DNA of 64,000 bases, taken from assembly GCF_907165205.1 (NCBI RefSeq), contig NC_058193.1, positions 12,941,544 through 13,005,543 of the forward strand, given 5' to 3'. The notes beneath the pieces are model-generated. The model was not told the origin of the DNA, made no database searches, and was given only the letters and a program-made list of their open reading frames with translations. This DNA comes from Coccinella septempunctata (lineage: Eukaryota; Arthropoda; Insecta; Coleoptera; Coccinellidae). The stretch's first letter is position 1, and each line of letters starts with the position of its first letter. This document shows, one piece after another, positions 32,350 through 44,074 of this stretch. The position numbers were made by a program, and so were the translations under genes.

Positions 32350-34048
32350 GGGCAACAACAGGCAGAAGAAACTGATACTGAAAGTCCATCTTGCAACGCA
32401 AGTGAGCCTGAACACCAATACGATAGGGAAGACCTCCACCGACAAGTTGACTCTGACATGAGGAGATACTTTGCCGAACTGAAAGGAACAGATCCTCTTC
32501 ATCGAGTAGCACCTCCACGACTCAATACATCCAAGAAACTGTCACTTATAATCGACATCTTGAATAAGGACGTTTAACCTGAGTACCTACAGAACGGAAG
32601 TTCATTGGAATATCTGCATCTAGTTTTTTACTGTGCTGCGCTAACGACAGCGAAAACCATGGGGGCAAAAATTCGCCGAACGAACAACGATGGTCCAAAA
32701 TTACACAAATTACACGCACCAGCATGGCAGAAATGTCTTCAACACAAAACAGAAACGCTAAAAAGAGACATTGGACGACTGACGGAGTACTTGAACGGGA
32801 ATCGAGGAAGAAAGGTTGTGAAAGCTGCCAAAGATCATGAATAGAAACAGGACACACACAGAACGAGAGACGGAGAATTCTACAGCTCACCATTGCCTCG
32901 ACACTCTGAAGCAAAAATTAAGTCTGTATGCAGAACGCCTGAGGAGATATAAAAGCAATTATAGCCGGAAAAGAGACAATAATTCATTCGAAAAGTCGGA
33001 AGAAACTTTCTACCGGTCACTCACATCGTCTGATGGAGAAAATGGAAAGTTACCACCAAAGGAAGGCATTGAACAATTCTGGACCGAACAATTATCATCA
33101 AAACCTCAGTTCAATGGAGATACCGGATGGATTGAAGATGAAAAATCTGAAGCTAGAAAATATGAGCCGATGCAGAATGACATGATCACAATTGAAGAAG
33201 TAAAATCCGCTTTCAGAGGACTGCACAACTGGAAAGCACCTGGGCCTGATGGATTACAGAATTTCTGGATCAAGAAACTTCGGATCATGCATGACAAATT
33301 GACCTCCGCAATAAATGATGTCATTGAAAATCCTGAAAGAATGCCAGTATTCCTTACACATGGCACAACATACCTGTTACCTAAAGACCAAAGGAATACA
33401 GAAGACCCATCCAAGTACCGACCAATCACATGTCTTCCAACGATGTACAAATTAATCACATCGTGCATTTCAAACCGAATTCACAACCATTGCGAAAGGA
33501 ATAACATCATGGCCATGCAACAGAAAGGATGCACCAAAGACAGCCGAGGTTGCAAAGAACAACTAATTATAGATTCAGTTATCTGCAATCAAGCGTTCTC
33601 CAAGCGAAGGAATCTTTACGCTGCGTACATAGACTACAAGAAAACATTCGATTCTATACCTCACGAATGACTCTTGACGATCTTGAAGATTTACAAGGTG
33701 GATCCCAATATTGTTAAGTTCCTGAAAAACGCCATGTCAAACTGGCGTACTAGTCTTCAAATGAAAGCAGCAGATTGCTCCATTACAACAGGACCTATTC
33801 CAATAAGACGCGGAATTTTCCAAGGAGACTCGCTGAGCCCTCTGTGGTTCTGCATGGCCCTGAATCCCTTGTCACATAGATTGAATTCTACGGACTACGG
33901 ATTTTCCATCAAGAGCGGCAGTAGAACTATGATGAAACTGAATCATCTCCTTTTCATGGACGATTTGAAACTCTTCGCATCTACCAAAAAACAAATGCAG
34001 CTGATGCTGAAAATAGTGGGAGGATTCTCGGAAGACATCAAAATGAAG
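32350..34048 (+). pseudogene. R4/Dong-like LINE front half, three stops and one frameshift (copy 1)
   Basis: The first part (SDMRRYFAELKGTDPLHR, KKLSLIIDILNKDV) is stopped by TAA at 32575-32577 and resumes in phase (LEYLHLVFYCAALTTAK). It is stopped again by TAG at 32842-32844. After a frameshift near 32930 the RT region is read: YAERLRRYKSNYSRKRDNN, NWKAPGPDGLQNFW, KYRPITCLPTMYKLIT and YAAYIDYKKTFDSIPHE. A TGA at 33668-33670 follows where Trp is expected. RT continues in phase to GIFQGDSLSPLWFCMALNP and catalytic FMDDLKLFAS, then is cut at 34048 after KMKF. The endonuclease half is missing. Its neighbour of the same family at 22703-24640 has exactly that half. Confidence 0.85.
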
Positions 34049-34349
34049 TTTGTTGACTTTTTTTTCCAGTTTTTTTTTTTGGATATTTTGAAAACTATTC
34101 GATTCAATAGAATGGTTTTAACAGAAATGTATTCACTATTGAATACTTGATCATACCAGGAATAGAAAACTTGAAAAAAAATTTTTTCGTAGAATTTATT
34201 TTCACTCCCTGTATAACCGGAAATTTTTGGGCTTTGAAAATATTTTAGCTCTGTAGAGAACTTCGAACAATATCATAATCCCAGTTTTCAGATTTCAAAT
34301 ATGTCTAGTTCTCCAGAAACGTCTAATAGGCACTCGAACTTGAGACACC
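34049..34349. other. Short repeat block with CCTGTATA-type ends (copy 1)
   Basis: A non-coding stretch that includes ACTCCCTGTATAACCGG near 34206 and abuts AGACACCCTGTATATATA at about 34349. Both resemble the terminal motif seen repeatedly in the neighbouring inverted repeat, so this may be a small element of the same kind. Confidence 0.4.
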
Positions 34350-37300
34350 CTGTATATATATAGGTCTCTTCGGGGTTTTTTGAAATTTCACAAATTTCCG
34401 TTTCGCTATAACTCCTGAAATTCTCGATCAAGTCGACTGAAAACTCATATTTAGCCTTGAGTTGTTAACTTCATTGAAACAGAGCATTAAAATTCGAAAA
34501 AAATCAGGACCGGGCTCAGTGAGGCTTTACTAAACTTCAAATTCATAAAAACACGTATGTGGGTTTTTAATCATAATTTTAACTTTTTTGGTATCTGCAT
34601 TATTATTATCTCAAAATGAATTGATTTTTGGGTTACCCCACCTGTTGATCATGTTCTAGAAATAATTATTATGGTCAGATGCCTCTAAGGAATAGAGCAT
34701 TTCATGAAAATGTATTTGGAAATTCTTAATTGATTTTTTTTCAAAGAATACTCTGTTGAATGTGTTCAACAATTATACCATATTCGGTCATCAAAATAGT
34801 CATTCACAATGATAAAATGTTTCAAAATTGATAATACCCGAATATGGAAGGAAAAACTACGCTATCTTGAAACTAAAAATTAAAACTTGATCTTCAGAAC
34901 TAATCTTGTTTCTATGGACAACTAGTTGTGTGAATAAAAACAAAGAAAGAAATCGCGGAGTGTCAGATCTGGAGATCTAGCAGTCCAATGTTGGGGTCCT
35001 ATCGTTCTAATGAAATGAACTGAAATACTGATTAATACTTTCGATGGTGCATGAATATCATCAATGTTTCAATAACAAATTGTGCTAAGACCAGACCAAT
35101 CCATAGATTTCCATAGATCCAATAATGACTATAACGGAATCAGTGAAGAATTCGAAATTGCATTCATCATACTATTCGAAGTGCCAATCATTACCTTCAC
35201 TAAAGGACCAAATGAGGTGAAAATTCGGAATATTACTTCAGTTTCACGATGTCCATAAAAAGCGATTCATTCGGAAGATATCAAGTTATAATTATTATTT
35301 TTATGATAGCGTAGTTTTTTATTTCTATTTTTGTTCATTATCAATAATAAAGCTTATTATCACTGTAAATGACTTATCTGAATAACCAGATATGCTATAA
35401 ATATCAAAAACAAATGCAAGACATATATTGAGAACAAAAAAATTCAGTTGAACATTTCCAATTCCCTTTTTAGATTTCCACCTTTGATTGGCGATCATAT
35501 TCATCATTCATCCCATTAATTAATGTGAAGTAAAAGTCAATATGCAGCGCTGTTTTTTCCAGAGGCATTTCACCACCAAACAATTATTCATTAAAAATAA
35601 TCCACTGATAAGGCATACCAATGTTTCATTGATTTTGAGAAAATCAATGCAGATACCTGAAAAATTCAAAATTATGACGAAAAAAACTACAAACAAAGTG
35701 TTTTGCATGATTTTAAATTTGAATATAGCCTCAATGAGTCCGATCCTGTGTTCGTCAACTTTTAATGTTCTGTTTTATTGTAACTTACAAGTTTAAGCGA
35801 ATAATGAATTTTAAGCTGAATCCAACGGAAATATTCGGAGTTATAGCCGAACGAAAATTGGGGAAATTTGAATAAACTCCTCTGTATATCGGAAACGGAA
35901 TGCCTAAGACACACATATGAGGTGTTTTTTGAACTCAGCTCAATGCCCTCTATTCACGGTTTTCGTTTGTCCGTTTACTTTTGAAACACCCTGTGTACTG
36001 AAAAATCGCAAAAGACTCCTCGAGCAATTAAGAAATGCCATTAAATCAAGGAGTTTCTTTTGATCCGCTATGATGAAAAATGTCAATTTCCAGTTTTTAT
36101 TATTGTTTGGGGTGATTAATCGAAAATCCCCAATATCTCGAAAATCAAGGCACTTTTACCAAACGTAAAATATTATATTTATCTGAACCGACATAGAGTC
36201 CTCTACCCGCAGGCTCCATATTATCCATTCATTACCCCACACCCTGTATAATTATTATTATTATATCAATATATTGAAAATAAACAGACATGAATACAAG
36301 CCAGTTGTTTTTCGAAGATGAAGCTCCTCTTGCTTCAAACTTCTTTCAATTATTTTGACTACCATTCACGCTTATGAATGCATAAGCATATATAAATATG
36401 CTTATGTCTACAATAATTCGTCCGATAGGGGAGTTTAATACCATATAGGTCCCAAAATGAATGATATATGACAATGAAATTTTTCGTGACATATAAGATT
36501 GATTCCAAAGACAATTTTACCGAATTTGTTCTGGTATGAAATAGTAATCTAATTTTTGGGCATTATATTCACGACATTAGGAACTCCATTGAAATGTTTT
36601 TCCCCAATGAATTAACAAAGATATACGTTTTACTTTCACCTTCTATACTTCATTCACTTTCATTTTAGCACTGGATTGGCCATGGAAATTGGATACTCTG
36701 TATGGTACGAAAATGTTGGGTTAAGACGCTTGTCAAAACATTTTTGAGTTTTAAATCAGTGCTACGTAGTCCGTTCTACGTGAGACTCTCAGTAATTACG
36801 TATTTCATCACAATGTCAAATCACTTCGGAAAATATTAAGTCGAAAATATGTAACGAACATAATTGACGTTTATACAAACTGATTGAAGACTTACCAAAT
36901 CTATTTATTCACATGGAAAATACAAGTGATCAGTAGCTTGAGGAAAGTTACTGTTGTTTATCTTCTTTTGCTGAAGGTTGAAGACGTTACATCAGTTGTA
37001 GAATTCAAAAAAATCAACCCGAAGATGAAATGCATTTGATGCAGTGTTAGCATTGAGTTGAATACTTAAAGGTGGTAGGGAATGGGTATCTCTTGAAGAA
37101 ATGAACGGATAATTACAAGAATGTTGAATTCTTCAACAAAAATCATCTTGCATGAATGGTAGTCAAAATAATTAAAAGAAGTTTGAAGCAAGAGGAGCTT
37201 CACCTTCAAACAAAACAACTGGCTCGTCTGTTTATTTTTAATACATTGATATAATAATAATAATTATACAGGGTGTGGCGTAATGAATGGATAATATAGA

Positions 37301-39305
37301 ACCTACGGGTAGAGGACTCTAAGGCGGTTCAGATAGATATATTTTACGTTTTGTAAAAGTGCCTTGATTTTCGAGATATTGGGGATTTTCGATGAATCAC
37401 CCTAAATAATAATAACTGGATATTGACATTTTTCATCATAGCGGATCAAAAGAAACTCCTTGATTTAATGGCATTTCTTAATTTCTCGAGGAGTCTTTTG
37501 CGTTTTTTCAGTACACAGGGTGTTTCACATTAAGTAAACGAACAAACGGAAACCGTGAATAGAGGGCATTGAGCTGAGTTCAAGAACACCTCATATGTGT
37601 GTCTTAGGCATTCCGTTTCCGATATACGCAGGGGTTTATTCGAATTTCCCGAATTTTCGTTCGGCTATAACTCCAACTATTTTAGTTGGATTCGGCTAAA
37701 AATTCATTAACTGCTTACTTGTAAGTTTCAATAAAACAGGTTGACGAACATTGATTTTCTCAAAATCAATGAAACTTTGTTATGCCTTGTCAGTGGAGTA
37801 TTTTTAATGAGTAATTGTTTGTTGGTGAAATGCCTCTGGAAAAAACAGCGCTGCATATTGACTTTTACTTCACATTAATTAATGGGATGAATATGATCGC
37901 CAATCAAATGTGGAAATCTAAAAATGGAATTGAAAATGTTCAACTGAATTTTTTCTTTCTCAATATATGTCTTGCATTTGTTTTTGATATTTATAGCATA
38001 TCTGGTTATGCAGATAAGTCATTTACAGTGATAATAAGCTTTATTATTGATAATGATCAAAAATGGAAATAAAAAACTACGCTATCATGAAAATAAAATA
38101 ATTATAACTTGATATCTTCCGAATGAATCGCTTTTTATGGACAACGTGGACCTGAAGTAATTTTTCGAATTGATTTTCACCTCATTGATGAATATGATCG
38201 CCAATCAAATGTTGAAATCTAAAAATGGAATTGGAAATGTTCAACTGAATTTTTTCTTTCTCAATATATGTCTTGCATTTGTTTTTGATATTTATAGCAT
38301 ATCTGGTTATGCAGATAAGTCATTTACGGTGATAATAAGCTTTATTATTGAGAATGAACAAAAATAGATTTAAAAAACTACGCCATCATGAAAATAATAA
38401 TTATAACTTGATATCTTCCGAATGAATCGCTTTTTATGGACAACTTGGACCTGAAGTAATTTTCCGAATTGATTTTCACCTCATTTGGTCTTTTAGTGAA
38501 GGTAATGATTGGCACTTCGAATAAGTATCATAAATGCACTTTCGAATTCCTCACTGATTCCGTTATAGTCATTATTGGATCTATGGAAATCTATTGATTG
38601 GTCTGGTCTTATTACAATTTGTTATTGAAACATTGATGATATTCATGCAGGGAAGGACCCCAACATTGGACTGCTAGATCTCCAGATCTGACACCCCGCG
38701 ATTTATTTCTTTGTTTTTATTCACACAACTAGTTGTCCATAGAAAAATAGATTCATTCTGAAGATCAAGTTTCAAATTTTAGTTTCAAGATAGCGTAGTT
38801 TTTCCATCCATATTTGGGTATTATCAATTTTGAAACATTTTATCATTGTGAATGACTATTTTGAAGACCGAATAAGGTATAATTGTTGAACACATTCAAC
38901 AGAATGTTCTTTGAAAAAAAAATTCAATTAAGAATTTCTAAATACATTTTCATGAAGTGCTCTATTCCTTAGAGGCGTCTGACCAAAAAAATTATTTCTA
39001 GAACATGATCAACAGGTGGGGCAACCCAAAAATCAATTCATTTTGAGACAATAGTAATGCAAATAACAAAAAAGTTAAAATTATGATTAAAAACCTACAT
39101 ACACGGTGTTTTTAGGAGTTTGAAGTGAAGTAAATCCTCAATGAGCCAGGTCCTGATTTTTTTCGAATTTTAATGCTCTGTTTCAATGAAATTAACAACT
39201 CAAGGCTAAATATAAATTTTCAGTCGACTTGATCGAGAATTTCAGGAGTTATAGCCAAACGGAAATTCGAGAAATTTAAAGAAACCCCGAAGAAACTTAT
39301 ATATA
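34350..39305. repeat. Large inverted repeat with deleted centre (copy 1)
   Basis: The left arm (34350-36370) reappears in reverse complement in the right arm (about 36400-39305), with arm-to-arm divergence of several to about ten percent by eye. Each arm contains internal ACACCCTGTA or ACAGGGTGT motifs (about 35987, 36236; 37268, 37516), so it is a composite of small insect elements. Compared with copy 2, about 1.54 kb of the centre is gone. The junction at 36371-36410 has a small palindrome, CATAAGCATATATAAATATG. Short open frames such as the 60-codon one at 35325-35507 have mirrored partners and are not genes. Confidence 0.88.
37887..38488 (+). repeat. Two tandem copies of a 301-bp unit in the right arm (copy 1)
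   Basis: The segment beginning ATGAATATGATCGCC at 37887 recurs at 38188. Each holds the same small open frame. The left arm contains only one copy (inverted, about 35290-35510), so this duplication followed formation of the inverted repeat. It is shared with copy 2 and thus older than the segmental duplication. Confidence 0.85.
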
Positions 39306-39800
39306 GGGTTCCCCAAAACTATTGAATCAAACGTCACACCACGATAGAGTAGATCAAATACTATCGAATGACCCCAACATTAGTTGAGCGAAAATGTACT
39401 GTTTCTGAGAAAACCTAACCTAAAGTTGCCGATTTTCGAACTATATTATCGCCCCTGTTTATTCTGAGTATCAAAAATCATGTAGTTAAAACAATTGTTT
39501 CAATTTACCTTTACTTAGGTTATGGTTATCGATTAACTACTTAAAATAATTTGAATTAGGGGAGATATATTATAACAATAATCTTAGTTCAATATAATTT
39601 AATATCGATTTCCTTTTTCATAAACTGGCCCTGTTATTAAGAAAAATAGTTCGAAAGTCGCAACTTTAGGTATTTTAATAAAATTCTGATGATTTTGGAA
39701 ACGGTACATTTTCGTCGAACTAATGTTGGTGTCATTCGATAATATTTGGTTTACTCTATCGTGGTGTGACGTTTGATTCACTAGTTTAGGGACATCCTGT
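39301..39800. mobile_element. About 0.5-kb MITE with long inverted repeats (copy 1)
   Basis: Left end ATATAGGGTTCCCCAAAACT continues to GAATCAAACGTCACACCACG. The right end is its inverse, from CGTGGTGTGACGTTTGATTC to the inverse of TATACAGGATGTCCCTAAAC. Imperfect complementarity extends about 150 bp inward. TA bases border both ends, in keeping with a Tc1/mariner-like non-autonomous element. No transposase. It sits at the outer edge of the right palindrome arm. Confidence 0.72.
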
Positions 39801-40795
39801 ATATGAGGTGATTTTGAACTCAGCTCAATGCCCTCTATTCACGGTTTTCATTTGTCTGTTTACTTGTGAAATACCCTGTACCTCCTTGTACCGTCATATG
39901 AAAATTCAAATTCTTCTTGTTGTGAGAAACGTTCAGCCCAACATCTGTTTGCTGCAAAACACGTGTTAACGTTGATATGAAGGGTTCAAACTTTTCTACC
40001 TGATTCGGGCTTTTTAGGGACGAATTGATCAAGATGCCCAGTTCGAGTAATATTTCGTTTTGCGTGTTATATTGGATAAAATTGTATTTATTCCATGGAA
40101 GATTCGAGAATTATGGATGTCCAGAATGCTCCAGAATGATGAAAATTTTCAGATTCCATTGAAACTCTTGCGAAAATTATCTCGTATATTGTCAAGTTTA
40201 GATTTTAATCCATTCAGAACTTTGAAGTTCGGCAAATAATGATGTAAATAATTTAATATTCTATTTGCCTCAAGACTCGAAACTTTTCAAGAAACGATTC
40301 ATTTAATGATTAGATGACGAATAAATCAAAAAATTATGTGTGTTGATATTATATTTTCATTCATTGAAGAATATTTAGAATAATGAAGTTCAACAAATGA
40401 TACGAACAAGATACTTTCTCAATTAGCCTCATGATCCAAAACATTTCAGAATTTATTTCGTGTTTAGATAATCCGCTGCATATCGGTGTTCACAATACGA
40501 CTGTCAATTAAGTACCAATTATAGAACGATTTAATTAATAAGTAGATCAATAGCATTCGATAATGTTGGTCAGTCTATAAACTGACAACTCATTTTGTCA
40601 AATGACGGATTTCAGTATCAGACTGCTACATAGTATAATGAGAGTTCGAAAAAATTTGTATAGAATACAAAATTTAGATGGTTGATATTATGTGTCGCTA
40701 ACAGTCAATCACATTTTCTTCAGCGCAGTTGTTGTTTTGAAGAAAAACTAGTAGATTCTCGCAAAATCCGAAACTCTACATGAATGGGCCCAGTT
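39801..40795. other. AT-rich interval with a fragment of the palindrome repeat (copy 1)
   Basis: 39806-39880 is another copy of a block in the palindrome arms (35925-35995): it includes GAACTCAGCTCAATGCCCTC and ends at ACCCTGTAC. The remainder shows no gene or repeat that I can identify. Confidence 0.5.
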
Positions 40796-40913
40796 GCTCA
40801 GTTCGGGATTAAAGTTTATCCTAGATTGATTTTGACATTTCAGTTCAGTTCTGTCAGGTTAATCTATGATCATCTTAAATCTCGGCCTAATCCTGAACTG
40901 AACAACCGGGCCT
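40796..40913. mobile_element. About 118-bp inverted-repeat element (copy 1)
   Basis: Left end GGGCCCAGTTGCTCAGTTCG, right end inverse of GGCCCGGTTGTTCAGTTCAG. The ends pair over about 26 bp with few mismatches. The same element occurs in each unit of the 450-bp array at 58919, 59362 and, truncated, 62524. Confidence 0.75.
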
Positions 40914-40953
40914 TATAGTAATAGCATCGTAGCATTAACTATGTCGGTATATT

Positions 40954-40959
40954 TGAAAC
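40954..40959. other. Duplication junction with 6-bp filler
   Basis: Copy 1 ends ...GTCGGTATATT (40953) and copy 2 begins TCCATGTAAAGG (40960). The six bases TGAAAC between them match neither the sequence that follows in the right flank (59077) nor that preceding 24385. This small insertion is typical of end-joining. Confidence 0.7.
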
Positions 40960-41216
40960 TCCATGTAAAGGAGATGATTCAGTTTCATCATAGTTCTACT
41001 GCCGCTCTTGATGGAAAATCCGTAGTCCGTAGAATTCAATCTATGAGACAAGGGATTCAGGGCCATGCAGAACCACAAAGGGCTCAGCGAGTCCCCTTGG
41101 AAAATTCCGCGTCTTATTGAAATAGGTCCTGTTGTAATGGACCAATCTGCTGCTTTCATTCGAAGACTAGTACGCCAGGTTGACATGGCGTTTTTCAGGA
41201 ACTTCAATAAAATTGA
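40960..41216 (-). pseudogene. R4/Dong-like RT fragment at the start of copy 2
   Basis: This is the part of the 22703-24640 element that falls inside the duplication. It keeps the RT segment from about LKNAMSTWRTS through GIFQGDSLSPLWFCMALNP to LLYM, then is cut at the junction just before the catalytic Asp-Asp. The zinc cluster and endonuclease are not duplicated. The continuing frame into the junction adds a few random residues. Confidence 0.85.
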
Positions 41217-41719
41217 TTATATATCCTTTAAAACTATAATAACTGCATCAAATAATTGGAAAATCTGACGAGCTTCTATTGAAAGCGGTAACCTTTCTGA
41301 ATACGAGTGATTGGCGATCTCCACGCACATGCGATCAATTTGAAACTGCCATGAAAATTTTGAATTTTAAGATGAAAACATTGTTTATATCCGGCTACAG
41401 AAGGATCAAAATGTTGGCGAAAATGATAGCTCTTAAGTTGTTGAGATAAAATGAACTGTATTAAAAAAAACGGCGGTATCAGAAACCTCACCTGGATGTT
41501 GTAGCTCCAATTTTGTCAGTGCCAACGGTCGATTGAGCTCTTCTTCAAGTCAGCAATACAGCACTGTTGAATTCTTAGTGTGCACAGCAACACAGCACTT
41601 TCACTAGAGTCACAGTGAAATAAGTAGTTTTGGAAAATAGCGAAGAAATACCAAAAAAACGTAGCGATAAGCGGTTAAGCAGCAGTATGTCGATTGTAGC
41701 GAATGTCATTCATTACTGA

Positions 41720-42427
41720 CTAATTGTCTTCTTGATGAGGGGGGAGTAACGAATTAGATTCCTGATGCCACATGGAATAACGCGTATTTTGAAATCTAAG
41801 TGTTTTTTCCAACAGGTATTGTAAAAGGTCATTCAAGTTCTTTGAAATTCTACTGTGAAAATCGAAATAATTTTCGTTCTTTTTCTGAACGGATTGTGTT
41901 AATGCAGAAATCAATAGGTCTTCATTTCGTTGATCTCCGTATCTTTGCAATAATGATCGTCTGATGGTGATCCAATCCTTAGCATTTTGGAAAGGAATGA
42001 AATCTCTCGCTTCTCCTTTAATTTTTGATCTTATTGTGAAATTCAAGGCGTAAGTAAGGTCTGGAGTTAACCTTCCTTGGAGATGTATAAAAAGGTTGTC
42101 TAGTTCATTGATAAATATTGATAAATTTTGACCTGGAGAAAATTCAGGTATTGAGTTCAAAAGCAATTGTATATCTTGTCTTGACATTGCGTCAACTACA
42201 GGTGGGTTAGAAGAAGTTTGGTTATTCATTTCGAGGTTTCCAAAATTTTTTCTTGAAGGATATGGTTGGAATCTTTTTTTTCTAATTGATGGATTGTTCG
42301 AAAAAGTTTTTCCTAATTCTAATAGTTCTGAACCTAATTGGTTATTCAAAAAGTTTGTTCCTAATTCTAATAATTCTGAATTATCGGCGATAACTTCTAG
42401 TACACTTGAAGAATCGGTATCTGTCAT
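41720..42427 (-). CDS. gag: Gypsy-like Gag, capsid domain (copy 2)
   Basis: Duplicate of the gag at 25146-25853, 235 codons and intact. It has the same doubled SELLELG segment, the same capsid motifs and the same foreign-looking tail. Residue 41 region reads GKTFSNN here and GKNFSNN in copy 1. No pol follows. Its LTR and primer site lie upstream on the minus strand at 42736 and above. Confidence 0.7.
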   Translation of the reverse strand: MTDTDSSSVLEVIADNSELLELGTNFLNNQLGSELLELGKTFSNNPSIRKKRFQPYPSRKNFGNLEMNNQTSSNPPVVDAMSRQDIQLLLNSIPEFSPGQNLSIFINELDNLFIHLQGRLTPDLTYALNFTIRSKIKGEARDFIPFQNAKDWITIRRSLLQRYGDQRNEDLLISALTQSVQKKNENYFDFHSRISKNLNDLLQYLLEKTLRFQNTRYSMWHQESNSLLPPHQEDN

Positions 42428-42735
42428 TGGACTTTGGGATTCTGGGTTTAAGGAAAGAGATTGATGGACTTACATCACCAAGATGTGCATCCTAGGGTGT
42501 GTAGTTCCTTCTCCTTAATCGAAGTGGATCGAGTTGATGGTCTTCCTTCTGGATGGAGTGGGTAGAATTGATTCTCTGCTGATTCGATGTGGTTTCTTGG
42601 TGATACCGCACAAAGACTTGATAGTCACCGGGAGTTCTTCGAACACTCTTCGAACAGCCTGGCCGGACGAGTCCGTATTCACTCATGGAAACTGATTTTA
42701 GTTTTTTTTTCTTTTCACTAAAACCCCGTTGCGAT

Positions 42736-42753
42736 ATCCTGTTCGCAGCGCCA
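42736..42753 (-). other. Primer-binding site of the truncated Gypsy element (copy 2)
   Basis: Same TGGCGCTGCGAACAGGAT sequence as in copy 1 at the equivalent place. The LTR above it contains the 10-bp length difference (near 42996) relative to copy 1. Confidence 0.6.
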
Positions 42754-43656
42754 GTTATGAAAAACGTATCCAAAAGTCTATTTTTAAAGAGAACTTATTT
42801 CTTTTTAGGGTTGCCAATGATAATTAAAGGACAACTCAATAGAATGGATATCGTCTCTATTTGTACCAAGAACAAGCAAATGAATCTATCTAACGCTAGA
42901 CATCAACTAACTACTATTCAAATTATGAAAAACGGAAAAGTCACAATAGGTGGTCACGCCTTGTGTCGTCTTCCAGGAATCCTCGGTTTAGGGTTGTTGT
43001 TAGTTCCCAAGAGGGTTCCGATGTAATTCCGTGCTTCTTGTGGGAAACGGTCTCGTAACAATATAAAGGGCGAGTCTTTGAATCGTAAAAATATTTTACA
43101 GTAGCTTATTGATGTCAAAAGAAAGAAATTTTTCATGTACCATTTTTGCCGATTTAGCCCTGATAAAAAGATTTACATCGGGTTTCATAAAACTTCGAAT
43201 GTCCGATCAACGATTTGATAGTCATTCGATTTCTCAAACGAAATCACTGAGACCTTTAATTTTTTTTTATTTCGAATAAGGACTACAACGGACTAATTGA
43301 AGTCCAATCACTGCAACCAAAATTAAATTTTTATGAAGTGATACATAAACATCTTAAATTGAATGAGCAAGTGAAATAGCAAGTTGAAATTCAAACGAAA
43401 CCAATCAAGCAAAGGAAAGACACAGTATAACAGGGAAAACACTCATAAACTAGGGACAATAAAGAATATGTAATGCAAATTATATCAAATGATCATAATG
43501 AGTACAGTCTCTTCAGGTATCTCTTTACTTCAATGGATCTTATGGAGAACAAATTGAAACTCAGATTATTACATAAATCAGTCATTCTTCGGAGTGGTGA
43601 ATTCTTGGCGCATCTGCTATTTCGAAACTTAGGAGAACACTCGAATGTCTTAGGCA

Positions 43657-43802
43657 GACCGGCCACCGAATGCGAAGTTGAGCGTAGCTGAGCGTTTTCA
43701 ATGCTAATTGACAAGCTACGTCACTCTATTCGTAGTTTGTCATTTATAATATTAGCATTGAAAAAGCTCAGCTTCGCTCAACTTCGCATTCGGTGGCCGG
43801 TC
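43657..43802. mobile_element. 146-bp MITE with about 52-bp inverted repeats (copy 2)
   Basis: Same element as at 27073-27218, ends GACCGGCCACCGAATGCGAA and its inverse; no sequence difference noticed. Confidence 0.78.
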
Positions 43803-43811
43803 AGCCTTACA

Positions 43812-44074
43812 GTGGGTTTCATAGATCTTTGATTGTCCAATCAACTATTTGACAGTCACTCGATTTTTAAAACGAATTCTCTGAAACATTTGCATTTCTG
43901 AATATATTGACGAAATAGCAATTGAGAATAATTGAATGGACGTATAAACATCACAATTTGATGCGAGAATGATATCCTGAATGAACATAACTGAATGATC
44001 GGTTGAAAACTAATTGACGTGTATTCGTCAATCAAGCGTTGATTCCCCGATCAAGCTTTATAAAACCTGGGGTT
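43812..44074. mobile_element. About 260-bp GGGTTTCAT-family MITE (copy 2)
   Basis: Duplicate of 27228-27490. It differs at isolated bases: GTCCAATC here against GTCCGATC, and GTGTATTC against GTCTATTC. Confidence 0.72.

Larger units (their letters stand above)
24385..40953 (+). repeat. Segmental duplication, copy 1 (16.6 kb)
   Basis: This block recurs head to tail at 40960-59076. Correspondence is collinear: positions shift by 16,575 at the left end, 16,584 after a 10-bp indel near 26411, and 18,123 to the right of about 36400. The difference is caused by about 1.54 kb missing here from the palindrome centre. Single-base differences are sparse, about 20 in the roughly 10 kb I compared closely. 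Copy 1 starts inside the R4/Dong-like RT and ends inside the first 450-bp unit of the array that follows copy 2. Confidence 0.93.

Noticed and set aside
35325..38367. Repeated 60-85-codon open frames with a hydrophobic segment (NICLAFVFDIYSISGY), present up to three times per duplication copy.
   Set aside because: They are mirrored copies within the palindrome arms and the 301-bp units. They change length freely and start at different positions, with no sign of coding constraint.
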